Positions 32,323 through 49,761 are shown, counted from the stretch's first letter. The stretch: 64,000 nucleotides of DNA from Actinokineospora iranica (GCF_900101685.1 NZ_FMZZ01000011.1:117855-181854), one strand, 5' to 3'. Notes: generated from the sequence alone by a model not told the origin. Program-made: numbers and translations.

Positions 32323-35300
32323 TTGGCAGTCTCCCGCGCGACCAAGGCCACTGCTGCGACCAACTCCACTGCTTCGAACTCTGGAATCCCGGGCGCTCCC
32401 CGACGGGTCTCGTTCGCGAAGATCCGTGAACCTCTGGGCACGCCCAATCTGCTGGATCTGCAGATTCAGTCGTTCGAGTGGTTCACCGGCAACGAGGCGT
32501 GGTTCCAGCGCCGCGTCGACGCCGGTGACGAGAGCCCCGTCGGTGGCCTCGAGGAAGTCCTGAACGAGATCTCCCCGATCGAGGACTTCTCCGGTTCCAT
32601 GTCCCTGTCCTTCTCCGACCCGCGCTTCGACGAGGTCAAGGCCTCCGTCGAGGAGTGCAAGGACAAGGACATGACGTACGCGGCGCCGCTGTTCGTCACG
32701 GCCGAGTTCACCAACAACACCACCGGCGAGATCAAGAGCCAGACGGTGTTCATGGGCGACTTCCCGGTCATGACCAACAAGGGCACCTTCATCATCAACG
32801 GCACCGAGCGCGTCGTGGTGTCGCAGCTGGTGCGCTCGCCGGGCGTCTACTTCGACACCGCGATCGACAAGACGACCGACAAGGACGTCTTCAACGTCCG
32901 GGTCATCCCGAGCCGCGGCGCCTGGCTGGAGTTCGACGTCGACAAGCGCGACACCGTCGGCGTGCGCATCGACCGCAAGCGCCGCCAGCCGGTCACCGTG
33001 CTGCTCAAGGCGCTGGGCTGGACCACCGAGGCGATCCGCGAGCGGTTCCACTTCTCCGAGACGCTGCTGGCGACCCTGGAGAAGGACCACACCGCGGGCA
33101 CCGACGAGGCGCTGCTCGACATCTACCGCAAGCTGCGCCCGGGCGAGCCGCCGACCAAGGAGTCCGCGCAGACCCTGCTGGAGAACCTGTTCTTCAAGGA
33201 CAAGCGCTACGACCTGGCCAAGGTCGGCCGGTACAAGGCCAACAAGAAGCTCGGCCTGTCCATCCCGAAGGACACCGGCGTGCTGACCGAGGACGACATC
33301 GTCACCACGATCGAGTACCTGGTCCGCCTGCACGCCGGTGAGACCGAGATGACGGTCGGCGACGGCGAGAACGCGGTCACCATCCCGGTCGAAGTCGACG
33401 ACATCGACCACTTCGGCAACCGCCGCCTGCGCACCGTCGGCGAGCTGATCCAGAACCAGATCCGGGTCGGCCTCTCCCGCATGGAGCGCGTCGTCCGCGA
33501 GCGGATGACCACCCAGGACGTCGAGGCCATCACGCCGCAGACCCTGATCAACATCCGCCCGGTCGTCGCGGCGATCAAGGAGTTCTTCGGGACATCGCAG
33601 CTCTCGCAGTTCATGCAGCAGACCAACCCGGTCGACGGCCTGACCCACAAGCGCCGCCTCTCGGCGCTGGGCCCGGGTGGTCTGTCCCGTGAGCGCGCGG
33701 GCATGGAGGTCCGCGACGTCCACCACAGCCACTACGGCCGCATGTGCCCGATCGAGACCCCGGAAGGCCCGAACATCGGCCTGATCGGGTCGCTGTCGTC
33801 GTATGCGCGGGTCAACCCGTTCGGGTTCATCGAGACCCCGTACCGCAAGGTCGTCGAGGGCCAGGTCACCGACCAGATCGACTACCTGACCGCGGACGAG
33901 GAAGACCGGCACGTCATCGCGCAGGCCAACGCGCCGCTGGACGACCAGAACCACTTCGCAGAAGAGCGCGTCCTGGTCCGCAAGAAGGGCGGCGAGGTCG
34001 AGCTGATCGAGCCGTTCGACGTGGACTACATGGACGTCTCGCCGCGGCAGATGGTCTCGGTCGCGACCGCGATGATCCCCTTCCTGGAGCACGACGCCGC
34101 GAACCGCGCGCTCATGGGCGCCAACATGCAGCGGCAGGCGGTGCCGCTGCTGCGCAGCGAGGCCCCGCTGGTCGGCACCGGCATGGAGTTGCGCGCCGCG
34201 GTCGACGCGGGCGACCTCGTGGTGGCGTCGAAGAGCGGTGTCATCGAGGAGCTGTCCGCGGACTTCATCACGGTGATGGCCGACGACGGCACCCGCCAGA
34301 CCTACGGGATGTACAAGTTCCGCCGGTCCAACCAGGGCACCTGCATCAACCAGAAGCCGATCGTCTCCGAGGGCGACCGCGTCGAGGCCGGCCAGGTCAT
34401 CGCCGACGGCCCGTGCAACGAGAACGGCGAGATGGCGCTGGGCAAGAACCTGCTCGTGGCGATCATGCCGTGGGAGGGGCACAACTACGAGGACGCGATC
34501 ATCGTCTCGCAGCGCCTCGTGCAGGACGACGTGCTCACCTCCATCCACATCGACGAGCACGAGATCGACGCGCGCGACACCAAGCTGGGCGCGGAGGAGA
34601 TCACCCGGGACATCCCGAACGTCTCCGAAGAGGTCCTGGCCGACCTCGACGAGCGCGGCATCATCCGGATCGGCGCCGAGGTCGGCGCTGGCGACATCCT
34701 GGTCGGCAAGGTCACGCCCAAGGGCGAGACCGAGCTGACCCCGGAGGAGCGGCTGCTCCGCGCGATCTTCGGCGAGAAGGCGCGCGAGGTCCGCGACACC
34801 TCGCTCAAGGTCCCGCACGGCGAGACCGGCAAGGTCATCGGCATCCGCGTGTTCAGCCGCGAGGACGAGGACGAGCTGCCCCCGGGCGTCAACGAGCTGG
34901 TCCGGGTCTACGTGGCGCAGAAGCGCAAGATCCAGGACGGTGACAAGCTCGCGGGCCGCCACGGCAACAAGGGCGTCATCGGCAAGATCCTGCCCGTCGA
35001 GGACATGCCGTTCCTCGCGGACGGGACGCCCGTCGACGTCGTGCTCAACACCCACGGTGTCCCCCGTCGTATGAACATCGGCCAGATCCTGGAGTCCCAC
35101 CTCGGGTGGATCGCCAAACAGGGCTGGAAGATCGAGGGCAACCCGGAGTGGGCGAACATGCTCCCCGAGGAGCTCCACGACGTCGAGCCGAACACGAACA
35201 CCGCGACCCCGGTGTTCGACGGCGTCCGCGAGAACGAGCTGACCGGCCTGCTCGCCTCGACCCGGCCCAACCGGGACGGCGAGCGCATGGTCAAGGAGAA

Positions 35301-35826
35301 CGGCAAGGCGACCCTGTTCGACGGCCGCAGCGGCGAGCCGTACCCGTACCCGGTCTCGGTCGGGTACATGTACATCCTCAAGCTGCTGCACCTGGTCGAC
35401 GACAAGATCCACGCCCGGTCCACCGGCCCGTACTCGATGATCACCCAGCAGCCGCTCGGCGGTAAGGCGCAGTTCGGTGGCCAGCGCTTCGGTGAGATGG
35501 AGTGCTGGGCCATGCAGGCCTACGGCGCGGCGTACACGCTGCAGGAGCTGCTGACGATCAAGTCCGACGACGTGCTCGGCCGCGTCAAGGTCTACGAGGC
35601 GATCGTCAAGGGCGAGAACATCCCGGAGCCGGGCATCCCCGAGTCCTTCAAGGTGCTCCTCAAGGAGCTCCAGTCGCTGTGCCTGAACGTGGAGGTGCTG
35701 TCCAGCGACGGCGCCGCCATCGAGATGCGCGACGGCGACGACGAGGACCTGGAGCGCGCCGCGGCCAACCTGGGCATCAACTTGTCCCGCAATGAGTCGG
35801 CCTCGGTCGACGACATCGTCAACTGA
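32323..35826 (+). CDS. rpoB: DNA-directed RNA polymerase subunit beta
   Basis: A 1167-residue beta subunit. [15 protein letters not shown] opens the conserved part; the switch and active-site blocks [48 protein letters not shown] and [13 protein letters not shown] are intact. The TTG start follows GGAAGGA. In the rifampicin pocket (residues 427-447) the positions equal to E. coli D516 and S522 are Gln432 and Asp438, whereas His442 (H526) and Ser447 (S531) are kept; this is unlike the Asp/Ser or Asp/Ala pairs I know from Mycobacterium and Streptomyces. Transcribed with rpoC. Confidence 0.98.
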   Translation: MAVSRATKATAATNSTASNSGIPGAPRRVSFAKIREPLGTPNLLDLQIQSFEWFTGNEAWFQRRVDAGDESPVGGLEEVLNEISPIEDFSGSMSLSFSDPRFDEVKASVEECKDKDMTYAAPLFVTAEFTNNTTGEIKSQTVFMGDFPVMTNKGTFIINGTERVVVSQLVRSPGVYFDTAIDKTTDKDVFNVRVIPSRGAWLEFDVDKRDTVGVRIDRKRRQPVTVLLKALGWTTEAIRERFHFSETLLATLEKDHTAGTDEALLDIYRKLRPGEPPTKESAQTLLENLFFKDKRYDLAKVGRYKANKKLGLSIPKDTGVLTEDDIVTTIEYLVRLHAGETEMTVGDGENAVTIPVEVDDIDHFGNRRLRTVGELIQNQIRVGLSRMERVVRERMTTQDVEAITPQTLINIRPVVAAIKEFFGTSQLSQFMQQTNPVDGLTHKRRLSALGPGGLSRERAGMEVRDVHHSHYGRMCPIETPEGPNIGLIGSLSSYARVNPFGFIETPYRKVVEGQVTDQIDYLTADEEDRHVIAQANAPLDDQNHFAEERVLVRKKGGEVELIEPFDVDYMDVSPRQMVSVATAMIPFLEHDAANRALMGANMQRQAVPLLRSEAPLVGTGMELRAAVDAGDLVVASKSGVIEELSADFITVMADDGTRQTYGMYKFRRSNQGTCINQKPIVSEGDRVEAGQVIADGPCNENGEMALGKNLLVAIMPWEGHNYEDAIIVSQRLVQDDVLTSIHIDEHEIDARDTKLGAEEITRDIPNVSEEVLADLDERGIIRIGAEVGAGDILVGKVTPKGETELTPEERLLRAIFGEKAREVRDTSLKVPHGETGKVIGIRVFSREDEDELPPGVNELVRVYVAQKRKIQDGDKLAGRHGNKGVIGKILPVEDMPFLADGTPVDVVLNTHGVPRRMNIGQILESHLGWIAKQGWKIEGNPEWANMLPEELHDVEPNTNTATPVFDGVRENELTGLLASTRPNRDGERMVKENGKATLFDGRSGEPYPYPVSVGYMYILKLLHLVDDKIHARSTGPYSMITQQPLGGKAQFGGQRFGEMECWAMQAYGAAYTLQELLTIKSDDVLGRVKVYEAIVKGENIPEPGIPESFKVLLKELQSLCLNVEVLSSDGAAIEMRDGDDEDLERAAANLGINLSRNESASVDDIVN

Positions 35827-35833
35827 CCTCGCC

Positions 35834-35861
35834 GCCCCCGGCCCGCGCGCGGGCCGGGGGC
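35834..35861 (+). other. 28-bp perfect palindrome between rpoB and rpoC
   Basis: GCCCCCGGCCCGCG followed directly by its reverse complement, with no U-tract. It probably acts as an mRNA hairpin (processing, stability or partial attenuation) within the rpoBC transcript. Confidence 0.5.
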
Positions 35862-35910
35862 CTGATCCCCCATTTCAAGCTGTAACCAAGAAGGGGAGAA
35901 GGAAACCTCC

Positions 35911-39810
<3,900 letters not shown>

Positions 39811-39826
39811 CCCGAAATCGCTCCAC

Positions 39827-39863
39827 CGAAGCGCCCCCAGCCCCCGCGGCTGGGGGCGCTTCG
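39827..39863 (+). terminator. Terminator hairpin after rpoC
   Basis: A perfect 16-bp stem (39827-39842 with 39848-39863, core GCGCCCCCAG) with a 5-base loop, 17 bp after the stop. No U-run follows. Confidence 0.7.
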
Positions 39864-39885
39864 CTTCGCGGCCGCTCCCGGGCGC

Positions 39886-39909
39886 ATGTAGGACAAAATG
39901 TAGTAGAAT
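39886..39909 (+). promoter_or_regulatory. Promoter/operator region of the toxin-antitoxin pair
   Basis: TAGAAT (39904-39909) ends 7 bases before the antitoxin ATG, so the mRNA is probably leaderless. A direct repeat ATGTAG (39886-39891 and 39898-39903) next to it may bind the antitoxin for autoregulation. Confidence 0.5.
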
Positions 39910-39916
39910 AGCGGGC

Positions 39917-40189
39917 ATGGAGCAGATCCCCGTCCGCGTCCTCAACCAGGACACAGCGGGCGCACTGGAACGGGTGCTCAACGGCGAGAGCCTGGAGATC
40001 ACCAGCCGGGGAAAGCCGATCGCGCGCCTGGTCCCCGTCGGGACCAGCGACGTCGATGACCTCGTCGCCGCGGGTCGCGCCATCCCGGCCGCGGTTCGCG
40101 GTCCATTCCAGGTCCCGCGGGGAGAGGTCGACCAGAGCGCCTCGGCAAGCGCGGCCCTGCTGGCCATGCGCGACGAGGAGCGTTGGTGA
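39917..40189 (+). CDS. Antitoxin, Phd/YefM type (VapB-like)
   Basis: A 90-residue protein. The N-terminal part, IPVRVLNQDTAGALERVLNG then SLEITSRGKPIARLVP (about 4-41), is the Phd/YefM DNA-binding fold; the C-terminal part is expected to wrap around the toxin. Such antitoxins neutralise the partner and repress their own operon. It overlaps the toxin start by 4 bases. No ribosome-binding site is visible, in line with a leaderless mRNA. Confidence 0.85.
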   Translation: MEQIPVRVLNQDTAGALERVLNGESLEITSRGKPIARLVPVGTSDVDDLVAAGRAIPAAVRGPFQVPRGEVDQSASASAALLAMRDEERW

Positions 40190-40590
40190 TCTATCTCGAC
40201 AGTTGCGCGATCGTCAAGCTGATCACTCCTGAGCCGGAGTCCGCCGCCTTCGTGCACTGGCTCAATGACCGGCCGGGGGAAACCATCGTGACGTCGACCC
40301 TGGCCGAAGTCGAGGTGCCCAGGGCGCTGCGGCGTTCCGCCCCTGGCGTGCTCGGCGTCGTCACCAGCGTCCTGTCCGGATTTGTGCGTTTCGAGATCGA
40401 TGGGCCAGTCCGCGCGACCGCTGCCGCTTACCTCGACAAGCACCTGCGGACACTCGACGCCATCCATCTGGCCACGGCGGAGAATCTTGTGGGCTCAGGC
40501 AAGTCCCTCACGGCGTTCGTGACCTATGACAAACGGCTCGCGGCCGCGGTTTCCGCGGCAGGCCTGCCGGTGGCGGCTCCCGGGGCTTAG
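40186..40590 (+). CDS. Toxin, PIN-domain ribonuclease (VapC-like)
   Basis: A 134-residue PIN-domain protein. The acidic metal-binding set is present: Asp5 (YLDSCAIVKL), Glu43 (AEVEVPRALRR), Asp91 (LDAIHLATA) and Asp115 (TYDKRL). VapC toxins cleave specific tRNAs or rRNA. GTG 40186 overlaps the antitoxin stop (GTGA) with GAGGAG upstream. The pair sits between rpoBC and the rpsL operon, a plausible insertion site after the rpoC terminator. Confidence 0.9.
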   Translation: MIYLDSCAIVKLITPEPESAAFVHWLNDRPGETIVTSTLAEVEVPRALRRSAPGVLGVVTSVLSGFVRFEIDGPVRATAAAYLDKHLRTLDAIHLATAENLVGSGKSLTAFVTYDKRLAAAVSAAGLPVAAPGA

Positions 40591-40624
40591 ACCATTTCCA
40601 GGATCGAATCGAGGCGCTTCCCGG

Positions 40625-41224
40625 TCAGGACGCGGGTGGCCGGGTGAAGGACTGCACGCAGTAGCGGCCTTGGACGACCGCCACGACGGCGACCGGGTAA
40701 AAAGGTTGGGTCGGGTTGGACAGGTCGCCTGCGAGGTTGTAAGTGCCGGTGGTCGCGTCGGACACTCGGGTCATGATGTAAACGTAGCGTGGTTTTCTGG
40801 CGTTGAGTTGGGTGATGAGGTCCGTGGTGGCTGAATCAGCGGGGTCGCAGAGAAAACCGATCGCCCGCTGTCCGCCGTCGGAAAGTTCCAGGGCGTCGCC
40901 GAATTGTTCGGCCGTCTGCTCCGCCTTGACCAGATCGAAAGCCGGGGCGGGCGGGCTCAGGAAGAAACCCGGCGCGACGAATCCGGTGAACGCCAGTCCG
41001 AGCAGTGCGACGACACCGACCGCGAGGCCCACCCACAGCCCGGTGTGCGACGGGCGCGGCGGCCCAGAGGGATACCCCGGCGGGTGTGGTGGCCCATAGG
41101 CAGGCCCCGCCGGGTACGGGTGGCCCGGCATGGCCCCCGGGGGATAGCCGGGCTGCGGGCCGTAACCCGGGGCCGCGGTGGGCGGCGGGCCGTGCGGTGG
41201 TCCCTGGTGCGGCGGGTGGCTCAT
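40625..41224 (-). CDS. Proline-rich single-pass membrane protein of unknown function
   Basis: About 199 residues: a Pro/Gly/Tyr-rich N-terminus (about 1-60, repeats of PGYPPG type), one membrane segment (about 63-85) and an external domain with two cysteines, GFLCDPADSATT and GRYCVQSFTR. The layout is common among actinobacterial envelope proteins, but I cannot name the family. ATG 41224 or the in-frame GTG 41230. TACCCT on the minus strand (41258-41263) may be its -10 element. Confidence 0.65.
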   Translation of the reverse strand: MSHPPHQGPPHGPPPTAAPGYGPQPGYPPGAMPGHPYPAGPAYGPPHPPGYPSGPPRPSHTGLWVGLAVGVVALLGLAFTGFVAPGFFLSPPAPAFDLVKAEQTAEQFGDALELSDGGQRAIGFLCDPADSATTDLITQLNARKPRYVYIMTRVSDATTGTYNLAGDLSNPTQPFYPVAVVAVVQGRYCVQSFTRPPAS

Positions 41225-41339
41225 CGACACTCTTTCGTAGCGGGAACCGGTGGCGGCAGGGTATCGGCTCGGTTTCGGGGCCCGGGGGCGGATTCGCCAA
41301 GCTCCTATCGCCCCGAGGGCGCCTTCATCCCCAGGCCGG

Positions 41340-41740
41340 TGGCGCGGAACGCCGGGCAGGCGCCGCGACCCCGGAGGCGCGCCATGGCCCGTCTGGGCAG
41401 GCTCTTGGCCGCCACCGTCTTCGTTCAGCGGGATCTACGCGCCGCGCGACGACGACCGCACCCCGGTGAACTTCTCCTACGCCGAGCTGAACACCTGCGA
41501 CTCGACCTGGTCCGGGGGCGCGGTGGCGGCGGCCGCCACCTCCACGGCGACGCCGTCGTCCTCGGCTCCGGCCCGCAGTCGCCGTGCCGGTCGGCGCGGC
41601 AGGCGCGCGCCACGGCGTCACCGGCATCCTCGGCCCCGGCTACCCGGGCCACCAGCGACCGCCCCACGTCGACCACACCCACGTCGACCAACACCCACGT
41701 CGACCACCGCCGGGCCGGTTCTGGTCGGCCGTGTGCGGCG
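41340..41740 (+). pseudogene. Possible decayed coding sequence upstream of rpsL
   Basis: Coding-like stretches occur in different frames. One frame begins MARLGRLLAATVF (ATG 41384), like a signal peptide; another continues IYAPRDDDRTPVNFSYAEL with nearly all codons ending in G or C; a third has GVTGILGPGYPG further on. No single frame is convincing across the region. This fits a gene broken by frameshifts, possibly for a small exported protein. A 16-bp-type repeat around CACGTCGACCA lies at about 41663-41710. Confidence 0.3.
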
Positions 41741-41882
41741 CACGGCCAGCCCCGTCCCGACCGGGGCCCTATGCTGGGGCCGGGCGGCGGGCCGCCGGAG
41801 TCTCGAAACGGTATCGATCGGATACCGGCAGTGACCAGGAAAGTCGTGGGAACACCACTCGCGCGCTCCGGGGCACCCCGTT

Positions 41883-41912
41883 TTGACCTCGCCCCCGGGG
41901 TCACGGTATCTT
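41883..41912 (+). promoter_or_regulatory. Promoter of the rpsL-rpsG-fusA-tuf operon
   Basis: TTGACC (41883-41888), an 18-bp spacer and TATCTT (41907-41912). It would give a leader of about 270 bases (41919-42188) in which no gene is seen. Confidence 0.55.
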
Positions 41913-42188
41913 TGCTACTCGTGCCCGACCCATGTCGGGTCGGTCCGTGTGCCTGTGCCGCGCGGTTCGTGCGCTGATGGTCGTTCATCCGATCGTCCGT
42001 GACCGGACTCCTGCCAGTCACGTCGGAGTTCCTCCCGAACCCCGCAGGGATGATTCAGTCCCACGCGGGTTTCTCCGATCCGGGCGACACGCCCGACCTC
42101 GGGGGGCGGGTGGAGCAGCAGGAACCGCAAGTACACAGTGCCTTCGGCGCCCGCGTGGTCGTCGAGCGTGAACAGAGAAAGCCGGTCT

Positions 42189-42563
42189 ATGCCCACGATC
42201 CAGCAGCTGGTCCGCAAGGGCCGCCAGGACAAGGTCGCCAAGCAGAAGACTGCGGCTCTCAAGGGGAGCCCGCAGCGGCGTGGCGTGTGCACCCGCGTGT
42301 ACACCACCACCCCGAAGAAGCCGAACTCCGCACTGCGCAAGGTCGCTCGCGTGAAGCTGACCAGCGGCATCGAGATCACGGCGTACATCCCTGGCGAGGG
42401 TCACAACCTGCAGGAGCACTCCATGGTGCTCGTCCGCGGTGGCCGCGTTAAGGACCTTCCGGGTGTTCGTTACAAGATCATCCGCGGCTCGCTGGACACC
42501 CAGGGTGTGAAGAACCGCAAGCAGGCCCGCAGCCACTACGGCGCGAAGAAGGAGAAGAGCTGA
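42189..42563 (+). CDS. rpsL: 30S ribosomal protein S12
   Basis: A 124-residue S12 of the decoding centre. [14 protein letters not shown] opens it; Lys43 ([13 protein letters not shown]) and Lys88 (GGRVKDLPG) are the streptomycin-sensitive residues, so no rpsL-type resistance is encoded. The ATG has only AGAAAG upstream. rpsG follows after 1 bp. Confidence 0.98.
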   Translation: MPTIQQLVRKGRQDKVAKQKTAALKGSPQRRGVCTRVYTTTPKKPNSALRKVARVKLTSGIEITAYIPGEGHNLQEHSMVLVRGGRVKDLPGVRYKIIRGSLDTQGVKNRKQARSHYGAKKEKS

Positions 42564-42564
42564 C

Positions 42565-43035
42565 ATGCCCCGTAAGGGACCGGCCCCGAAGCGGCCGCTG
42601 ATCTCCGACCCGGTGTACAGCTCGCCGCTGGTCACCCAGCTGATCAACAAGGTGCTCAAGGACGGCAAGCGCTCCGTCGCCGAGCGGATCGTCTACGGCG
42701 CTCTCGAAGGCGCCCGCGACAAGACCGGCACCGACCCGGTCGTCACGCTCAAGCGCGCGCTCGACAACGTGAAGCCCACCATCGAGGTGAAGAGCCGCCG
42801 CGTCGGTGGCGCCACCTACCAGGTGCCGATCGAGGTCAAGCCGGGCCGCTCCACCACCCTGGCGCTGCGCTGGCTGGTCTCCTTCTCCCAGGCGCGCCGT
42901 GAGAAGACCATGATCGAGCGCCTCATGAACGAGTTGCTCGACGCGTCCAACGGCCTTGGCGCGAGCGTCAAGCGCCGCGAGGACACCCACAAGATGGCCG
43001 AGTCCAACAAGGCCTTCGCCCACTACCGCTGGTGA
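42565..43035 (+). CDS. rpsG: 30S ribosomal protein S7
   Basis: A 156-residue S7 that nucleates 16S head assembly. Blocks: [47 protein letters not shown] and [15 protein letters not shown]. It starts 1 bp after rpsL with GAAGGAGAAG upstream, so the two are coupled. In many bacteria S7 represses this operon. Confidence 0.98.
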   Translation: MPRKGPAPKRPLISDPVYSSPLVTQLINKVLKDGKRSVAERIVYGALEGARDKTGTDPVVTLKRALDNVKPTIEVKSRRVGGATYQVPIEVKPGRSTTLALRWLVSFSQARREKTMIERLMNELLDASNGLGASVKRREDTHKMAESNKAFAHYRW

Positions 43036-43105
43036 CAACCGGCTCCGGCCGCCCGGTCGGGGTTCCAGCGGCGCCGTAGCTGCATCAAGGACAGGGGAAG
43101 AACCC

Positions 43106-45205
<2,100 letters not shown>

Positions 45206-45337
45206 CCCCTAACCGGAGCACCGCACAGTAGTGCGGGCTCTCCGGGGGACTCCCCGGGGTCCGCACATTCGACCCTGAAGCCGCCATCCGAAAACCCCTT
45301 CGGTCAGGCGGAAAGTACAAGTCCAGGAGGACATCAA

Positions 45338-46531
<1,194 letters not shown>

Positions 46532-46539
46532 TGCCTCTT

Positions 46540-46569
46540 CGGGGTGGCCGAACTCGTTCGGCCACCCCG
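46540..46569 (+). terminator. Terminator after tuf
   Basis: CGGGGTGGCCGAAC (46540-46553) and its exact complement (46556-46569) form a 14-bp stem with a 2-base gap, 8 bp after the stop, followed by ATTTGG. Confidence 0.75.
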
Positions 46570-46611
46570 ATTTGGATGGTCACACCCCGGTGTGGCATCC
46601 TTTATGGGTTG

Positions 46612-46659
46612 CTCGTCGCGGGGCGGCCGGTTGGGTTTCACCGGCCGCCCCCGCACGAG
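46612..46659 (+). promoter_or_regulatory. Large hairpin in the tuf-rpsJ interval
   Basis: GGGGCGGCCGGT (46620-46631) pairs with ACCGGCCGCCCC (46640-46651); outer CTCGT/ACGAG (46612-46616, 46655-46659) extends it with small bulges. It lies about 240 bases before rpsJ. The 46574-46900 interval has no gene and I could not place a convincing promoter in it. The hairpin may be a second terminator or part of an S10-operon leader. Confidence 0.45.
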
Positions 46660-46900
46660 TGCCGGGGCCCCTACGGCCCTTCGGATAGCGCACGGCTCGT
46701 CCCTCGCGGCGCCTGAGTCCCCTCAAGACTCGGATAGTTCCCAGGGACCGGTATGCGAAGCGGGCGCGACACGCCCGACCGCGTGGACCGGAAGGGCCGG
46801 GGCTTTCCGACAAGGATTGACTTCTGAACAGGGACGCGGCGCGGCATCGGCCTAAGAGGTCCGCCGAGGATCGCAACGAGAAGAGGAACGGCAAGCCATC

Positions 46901-47206
46901 ATGGCGGGACAAAAGATCCGCATCCGGCTCAAGGCTTACGACCACGAGGCGATCGACGCGTCCGCGCGGAAGATCGTGGAGACCGTGACGCGCACTGGCG
47001 CGCGGGTCGTCGGGCCAGTGCCGCTGCCCACGGAGAAGAACGTCTACTGCGTCATTCGCTCGCCGCACAAGTACAAGGACTCGCGCGAGCACTTCGAGAT
47101 GCGTACGCACAAGCGTCTGATCGACATCCTCGACCCGACGCCGAAGACGGTCGACGCGCTCATGCGCATCGACCTCCCGGCGAGTGTCGACGTCAACATC
47201 CAGTAA
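46901..47206 (+). CDS. rpsJ: 30S ribosomal protein S10 (NusE)
   Basis: A 101-residue S10, also the NusG-binding partner NusE. It begins [20 protein letters not shown], includes [40 protein letters not shown] in adjacent blocks and ends SVDVNIQ. It is the first gene of the S10 operon. AGAAGAGGA lies upstream. Confidence 0.98.
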   Translation: MAGQKIRIRLKAYDHEAIDASARKIVETVTRTGARVVGPVPLPTEKNVYCVIRSPHKYKDSREHFEMRTHKRLIDILDPTPKTVDALMRIDLPASVDVNIQ

Positions 47207-47242
47207 GCGTGCGGCGGAGAGCGGCGGAGAGTAAATAGAGCC

Positions 47243-47893
47243 ATGTCTGACAGGCAGATGAAGGGAATCCTGGGCACCAAGCTCGGGATGACCCAGGTCT
47301 TCGACGAGAACAACCGGATCGTTCCGGTGACCGTCGTCAAGGCGGGGCCCAATGTGGTCACGCAGGTGCGCAACGCGGACACCGACGGCTACACCGCGGT
47401 CCAGCTGGCGTTCGGCGCGATCGACCCGCGCAAGGTGAACAAGCCCGAGGCCGGGCACTTCACCAAGGCCGGCGTCACCCCCCGGCGCGTGCTCGCGGAG
47501 CTGCGCACCAGCGACGCGGCGAGCTACGAGGTCGGCCAGGAGATCACCGTCGAGGTGTTCGAGGCTGGCCAGGTCATCGACGCGACCGGCACCACCAAGG
47601 GCAAGGGCACCGCGGGTGTCATGAAGCGCCACGGCTTCAAGGGCCTCGGCGCCTCGCACGGCACCCAGCGCAAGCACCGCTCGCCGGGTTCCATCGGCGG
47701 CTGCGCCACCCCGGGCCGGGTCTTCAAGGGCCTGCGGATGGCCGGTCGGATGGGCAACGTCCGGGTGACCACCCAGAACCTCAAGGTGCACCAGATCGAC
47801 GCCGAGTCCGGCCTCATCCTGATCAAGGGCGCGGTTCCCGGACCCAAGGGCGGCCTGGTGTTCCTCAAGACCGCTGCGAAGGGCGGTGCCTGA
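47243..47893 (+). CDS. rplC: 50S ribosomal protein L3
   Basis: A 216-residue L3. Blocks: [53 protein letters not shown] and [17 protein letters not shown]. Its central loop reaches the peptidyl-transferase centre. Start 37 bp after rpsJ; GGCGGAGAG is upstream. Confidence 0.97.
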   Translation: MSDRQMKGILGTKLGMTQVFDENNRIVPVTVVKAGPNVVTQVRNADTDGYTAVQLAFGAIDPRKVNKPEAGHFTKAGVTPRRVLAELRTSDAASYEVGQEITVEVFEAGQVIDATGTTKGKGTAGVMKRHGFKGLGASHGTQRKHRSPGSIGGCATPGRVFKGLRMAGRMGNVRVTTQNLKVHQIDAESGLILIKGAVPGPKGGLVFLKTAAKGGA

Positions 47894-47894
47894 G

Positions 47895-48599
47895 ATGACT
47901 GAGACCAACGCACTGGCGGTCGAGATCAAGACCCCCGAGGGCAAGACCGACGGCACCGTCGAGCTGCCCGGCGAGATCTTCGACGTGCAAGCCAACGTGC
48001 CGCTGATGCACCAGGTCGTCGTGGCCCAGATGGCCGCGGCCCGCCAGGGCACGCACTCGACCAAGACCCGCGGCGAGGTCGCCGGTGGCGGCAAGAAGCC
48101 GTACCGCCAGAAGGGCACCGGCCGCGCCCGCCAGGGCTCGACCCGCGCGCCGCAGTTCGTCGGCGGTGGCGTCGTGCACGGTCCCCAGCCGCGCGACTAC
48201 GCGCAGCGGACCCCGAAGAAGATGAAGGCCGCCGCCCTGCGTGGCGCCCTCTCCGACCGGGCCCGCGCAGGCCAGGTCCACGTGGTGACCGGCCTGGTGG
48301 ACGGCGACAAGCCCTCGACCAAGACCGCCCGCCAGCTGCTGGAGTCGATCAGCGACGCCAAGCGCCTGCTGGTCGTGCTGACCCGGGACGAGGACGTCGC
48401 CTGGGTGTCGGTGCGCAACCTGACGAACGTGCACGTCATCGCGCCCGACCAGCTCAACACCTACGACGTGCTCGTCAACGACGACGTGGTGTTCACCAAG
48501 GCGGCGCTGGACGCCTTCCTGAGCCGCCCGGTCAAGGCCGCCAAGGCGCGCGCGTCGTCGGCCGAGGTCGCCGAGGCGAACTCCGAGGAGGACAAGTGA
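47895..48599 (+). CDS. rplD: 50S ribosomal protein L4
   Basis: A 234-residue L4 whose loop [19 protein letters not shown] lines the exit tunnel. The N-terminus includes [21 protein letters not shown] 47895 is preferred, one base after the rplC stop. In E. coli L4 represses the S10 operon; that leader mechanism is not clearly visible here. It overlaps rplW by 4 bases. Confidence 0.96.
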   Translation: MTETNALAVEIKTPEGKTDGTVELPGEIFDVQANVPLMHQVVVAQMAAARQGTHSTKTRGEVAGGGKKPYRQKGTGRARQGSTRAPQFVGGGVVHGPQPRDYAQRTPKKMKAAALRGALSDRARAGQVHVVTGLVDGDKPSTKTARQLLESISDAKRLLVVLTRDEDVAWVSVRNLTNVHVIAPDQLNTYDVLVNDDVVFTKAALDAFLSRPVKAAKARASSAEVAEANSEEDK

Positions 48600-48895
48600 T
48601 CCCCGATCCCCGCGACATCCTGCTCGCGCCGGTGATCTCCGAGAAGTCCTACGGGCTGCTCGAGGAGAACAAGTACACGTTCCTGGTGTCGCCGGACGCC
48701 AACAAGACCCAGATCAAGATCGCGGTCGAGAAGGTCTTCGGCGTGCAGGTGGTGAGCGTGAACACGCTCAACCGCAACGGCAAGCGCAAGCGCACCCGCA
48801 CCGGGTACGGCAAGCGCAAGGACACCAAGCGGGCAATCGTGACGCTGTCCGCCGAGAGCAAGCCGATCGAGATCTTCGGCGGCCCGGCCGCGTAA
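48596..48895 (+). CDS. rplW: 50S ribosomal protein L23
   Basis: A 99-residue L23, docking site for trigger factor and SRP at the tunnel exit. Blocks: [35 protein letters not shown] and [20 protein letters not shown]. The GTG start overlaps the rplD stop. Confidence 0.97.
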   Translation: MIPDPRDILLAPVISEKSYGLLEENKYTFLVSPDANKTQIKIAVEKVFGVQVVSVNTLNRNGKRKRTRTGYGKRKDTKRAIVTLSAESKPIEIFGGPAA

Positions 48896-48909
48896 GGGAC
48901 TGAGCAAAC

Positions 48910-49743
48910 ATGGGCATCCGCAAGTACAAGCCGACGACCCCGGGTCGTCGTGGCGCCAGTGTCTCGGATTTCGCCGAGATCACGCGGTCGACGCCGGAGA
49001 AGTCGCTGATTCGCCCCCTGCACGGCAAGGGCGGGCGCAACGCGCACGGCAAGATCACCACCCGGCACAAGGGTGGCGGTCACAAGCGCGCTTACCGTCT
49101 CATCGACTTCCGGCGCAACGACAAGGACGGTGTGCCCGCCAAGGTCGCGCACATCGAGTACGACCCCAACCGCACGGCGCGCATCGCGCTGCTGCACTAC
49201 GCCGACGGCGAGAAGCGCTACATCATCGCGCCGAACAAGCTACGCCAGGGCGACCCGATTGAGAACGGCCCCCGCGCCGACATCAAGCCGGGCAACAACC
49301 TGCCGCTGCGCAACATCCCGGTCGGCACCGTGATCCACGCGATCGAGCTTCGCCCCGGCGGCGGCGCCAAGATCGCGCGGTCCGCAGGCGCGAGCGTGCA
49401 GCTTGTCGCGAAGGACGGCCCGTACGCCCAGCTGCGGATGCCCTCGGGCGAGATCCGCAACGTGGACGTGCGCTGCCGCGCCACCGTCGGCGAGGTCGGC
49501 AACGCCGAGCACTCCAACATCAACTGGGGCAAGGCGGGCCGGATGCGCTGGAAGGGCAAGCGCCCGACCGTCCGCGGTGTCGCGATGAACCCGGTCGACC
49601 ACCCGCACGGTGGTGGTGAGGGCAAGACCTCCGGTGGTCGCCACCCGGTGAACCCGGCCGGTAAGCCCGAGGGCCGCACCCGTCGCCGCAAGGCCAGTGA
49701 CAGCCTGATCGTCCGTCGCCGTCGCACCGGCAAGAAGCGCTGA
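48910..49743 (+). CDS. rplB: 50S ribosomal protein L2
   Basis: A 277-residue L2. It has [47 protein letters not shown] and the conserved [20 protein letters not shown] near the peptidyl-transferase centre (His of HPHGGG). It links the subunits at bridge B7b. 14 bp after rplW. Confidence 0.98.
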   Translation: MGIRKYKPTTPGRRGASVSDFAEITRSTPEKSLIRPLHGKGGRNAHGKITTRHKGGGHKRAYRLIDFRRNDKDGVPAKVAHIEYDPNRTARIALLHYADGEKRYIIAPNKLRQGDPIENGPRADIKPGNNLPLRNIPVGTVIHAIELRPGGGAKIARSAGASVQLVAKDGPYAQLRMPSGEIRNVDVRCRATVGEVGNAEHSNINWGKAGRMRWKGKRPTVRGVAMNPVDHPHGGGEGKTSGGRHPVNPAGKPEGRTRRRKASDSLIVRRRRTGKKR

Positions 49744-49761
49744 GCAGGGAGGTAGAAGACA

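Noticed and set aside
32182..35412. 1076-codon open frame on the minus strand across rpoB
   Set aside because: It is the antisense shadow of rpoB caused by high GC at third positions; the + strand protein is certain.
41425..42021. 198-codon minus-strand frame upstream of rpsL
   Set aside because: Arg/Pro-rich low-complexity translation without a ribosome-binding site; it looks like a shadow of the decayed + strand region.
42189..42563. Streptomycin-resistance changes in S12
   Set aside because: Lys43 and Lys88 are both the sensitive residues.
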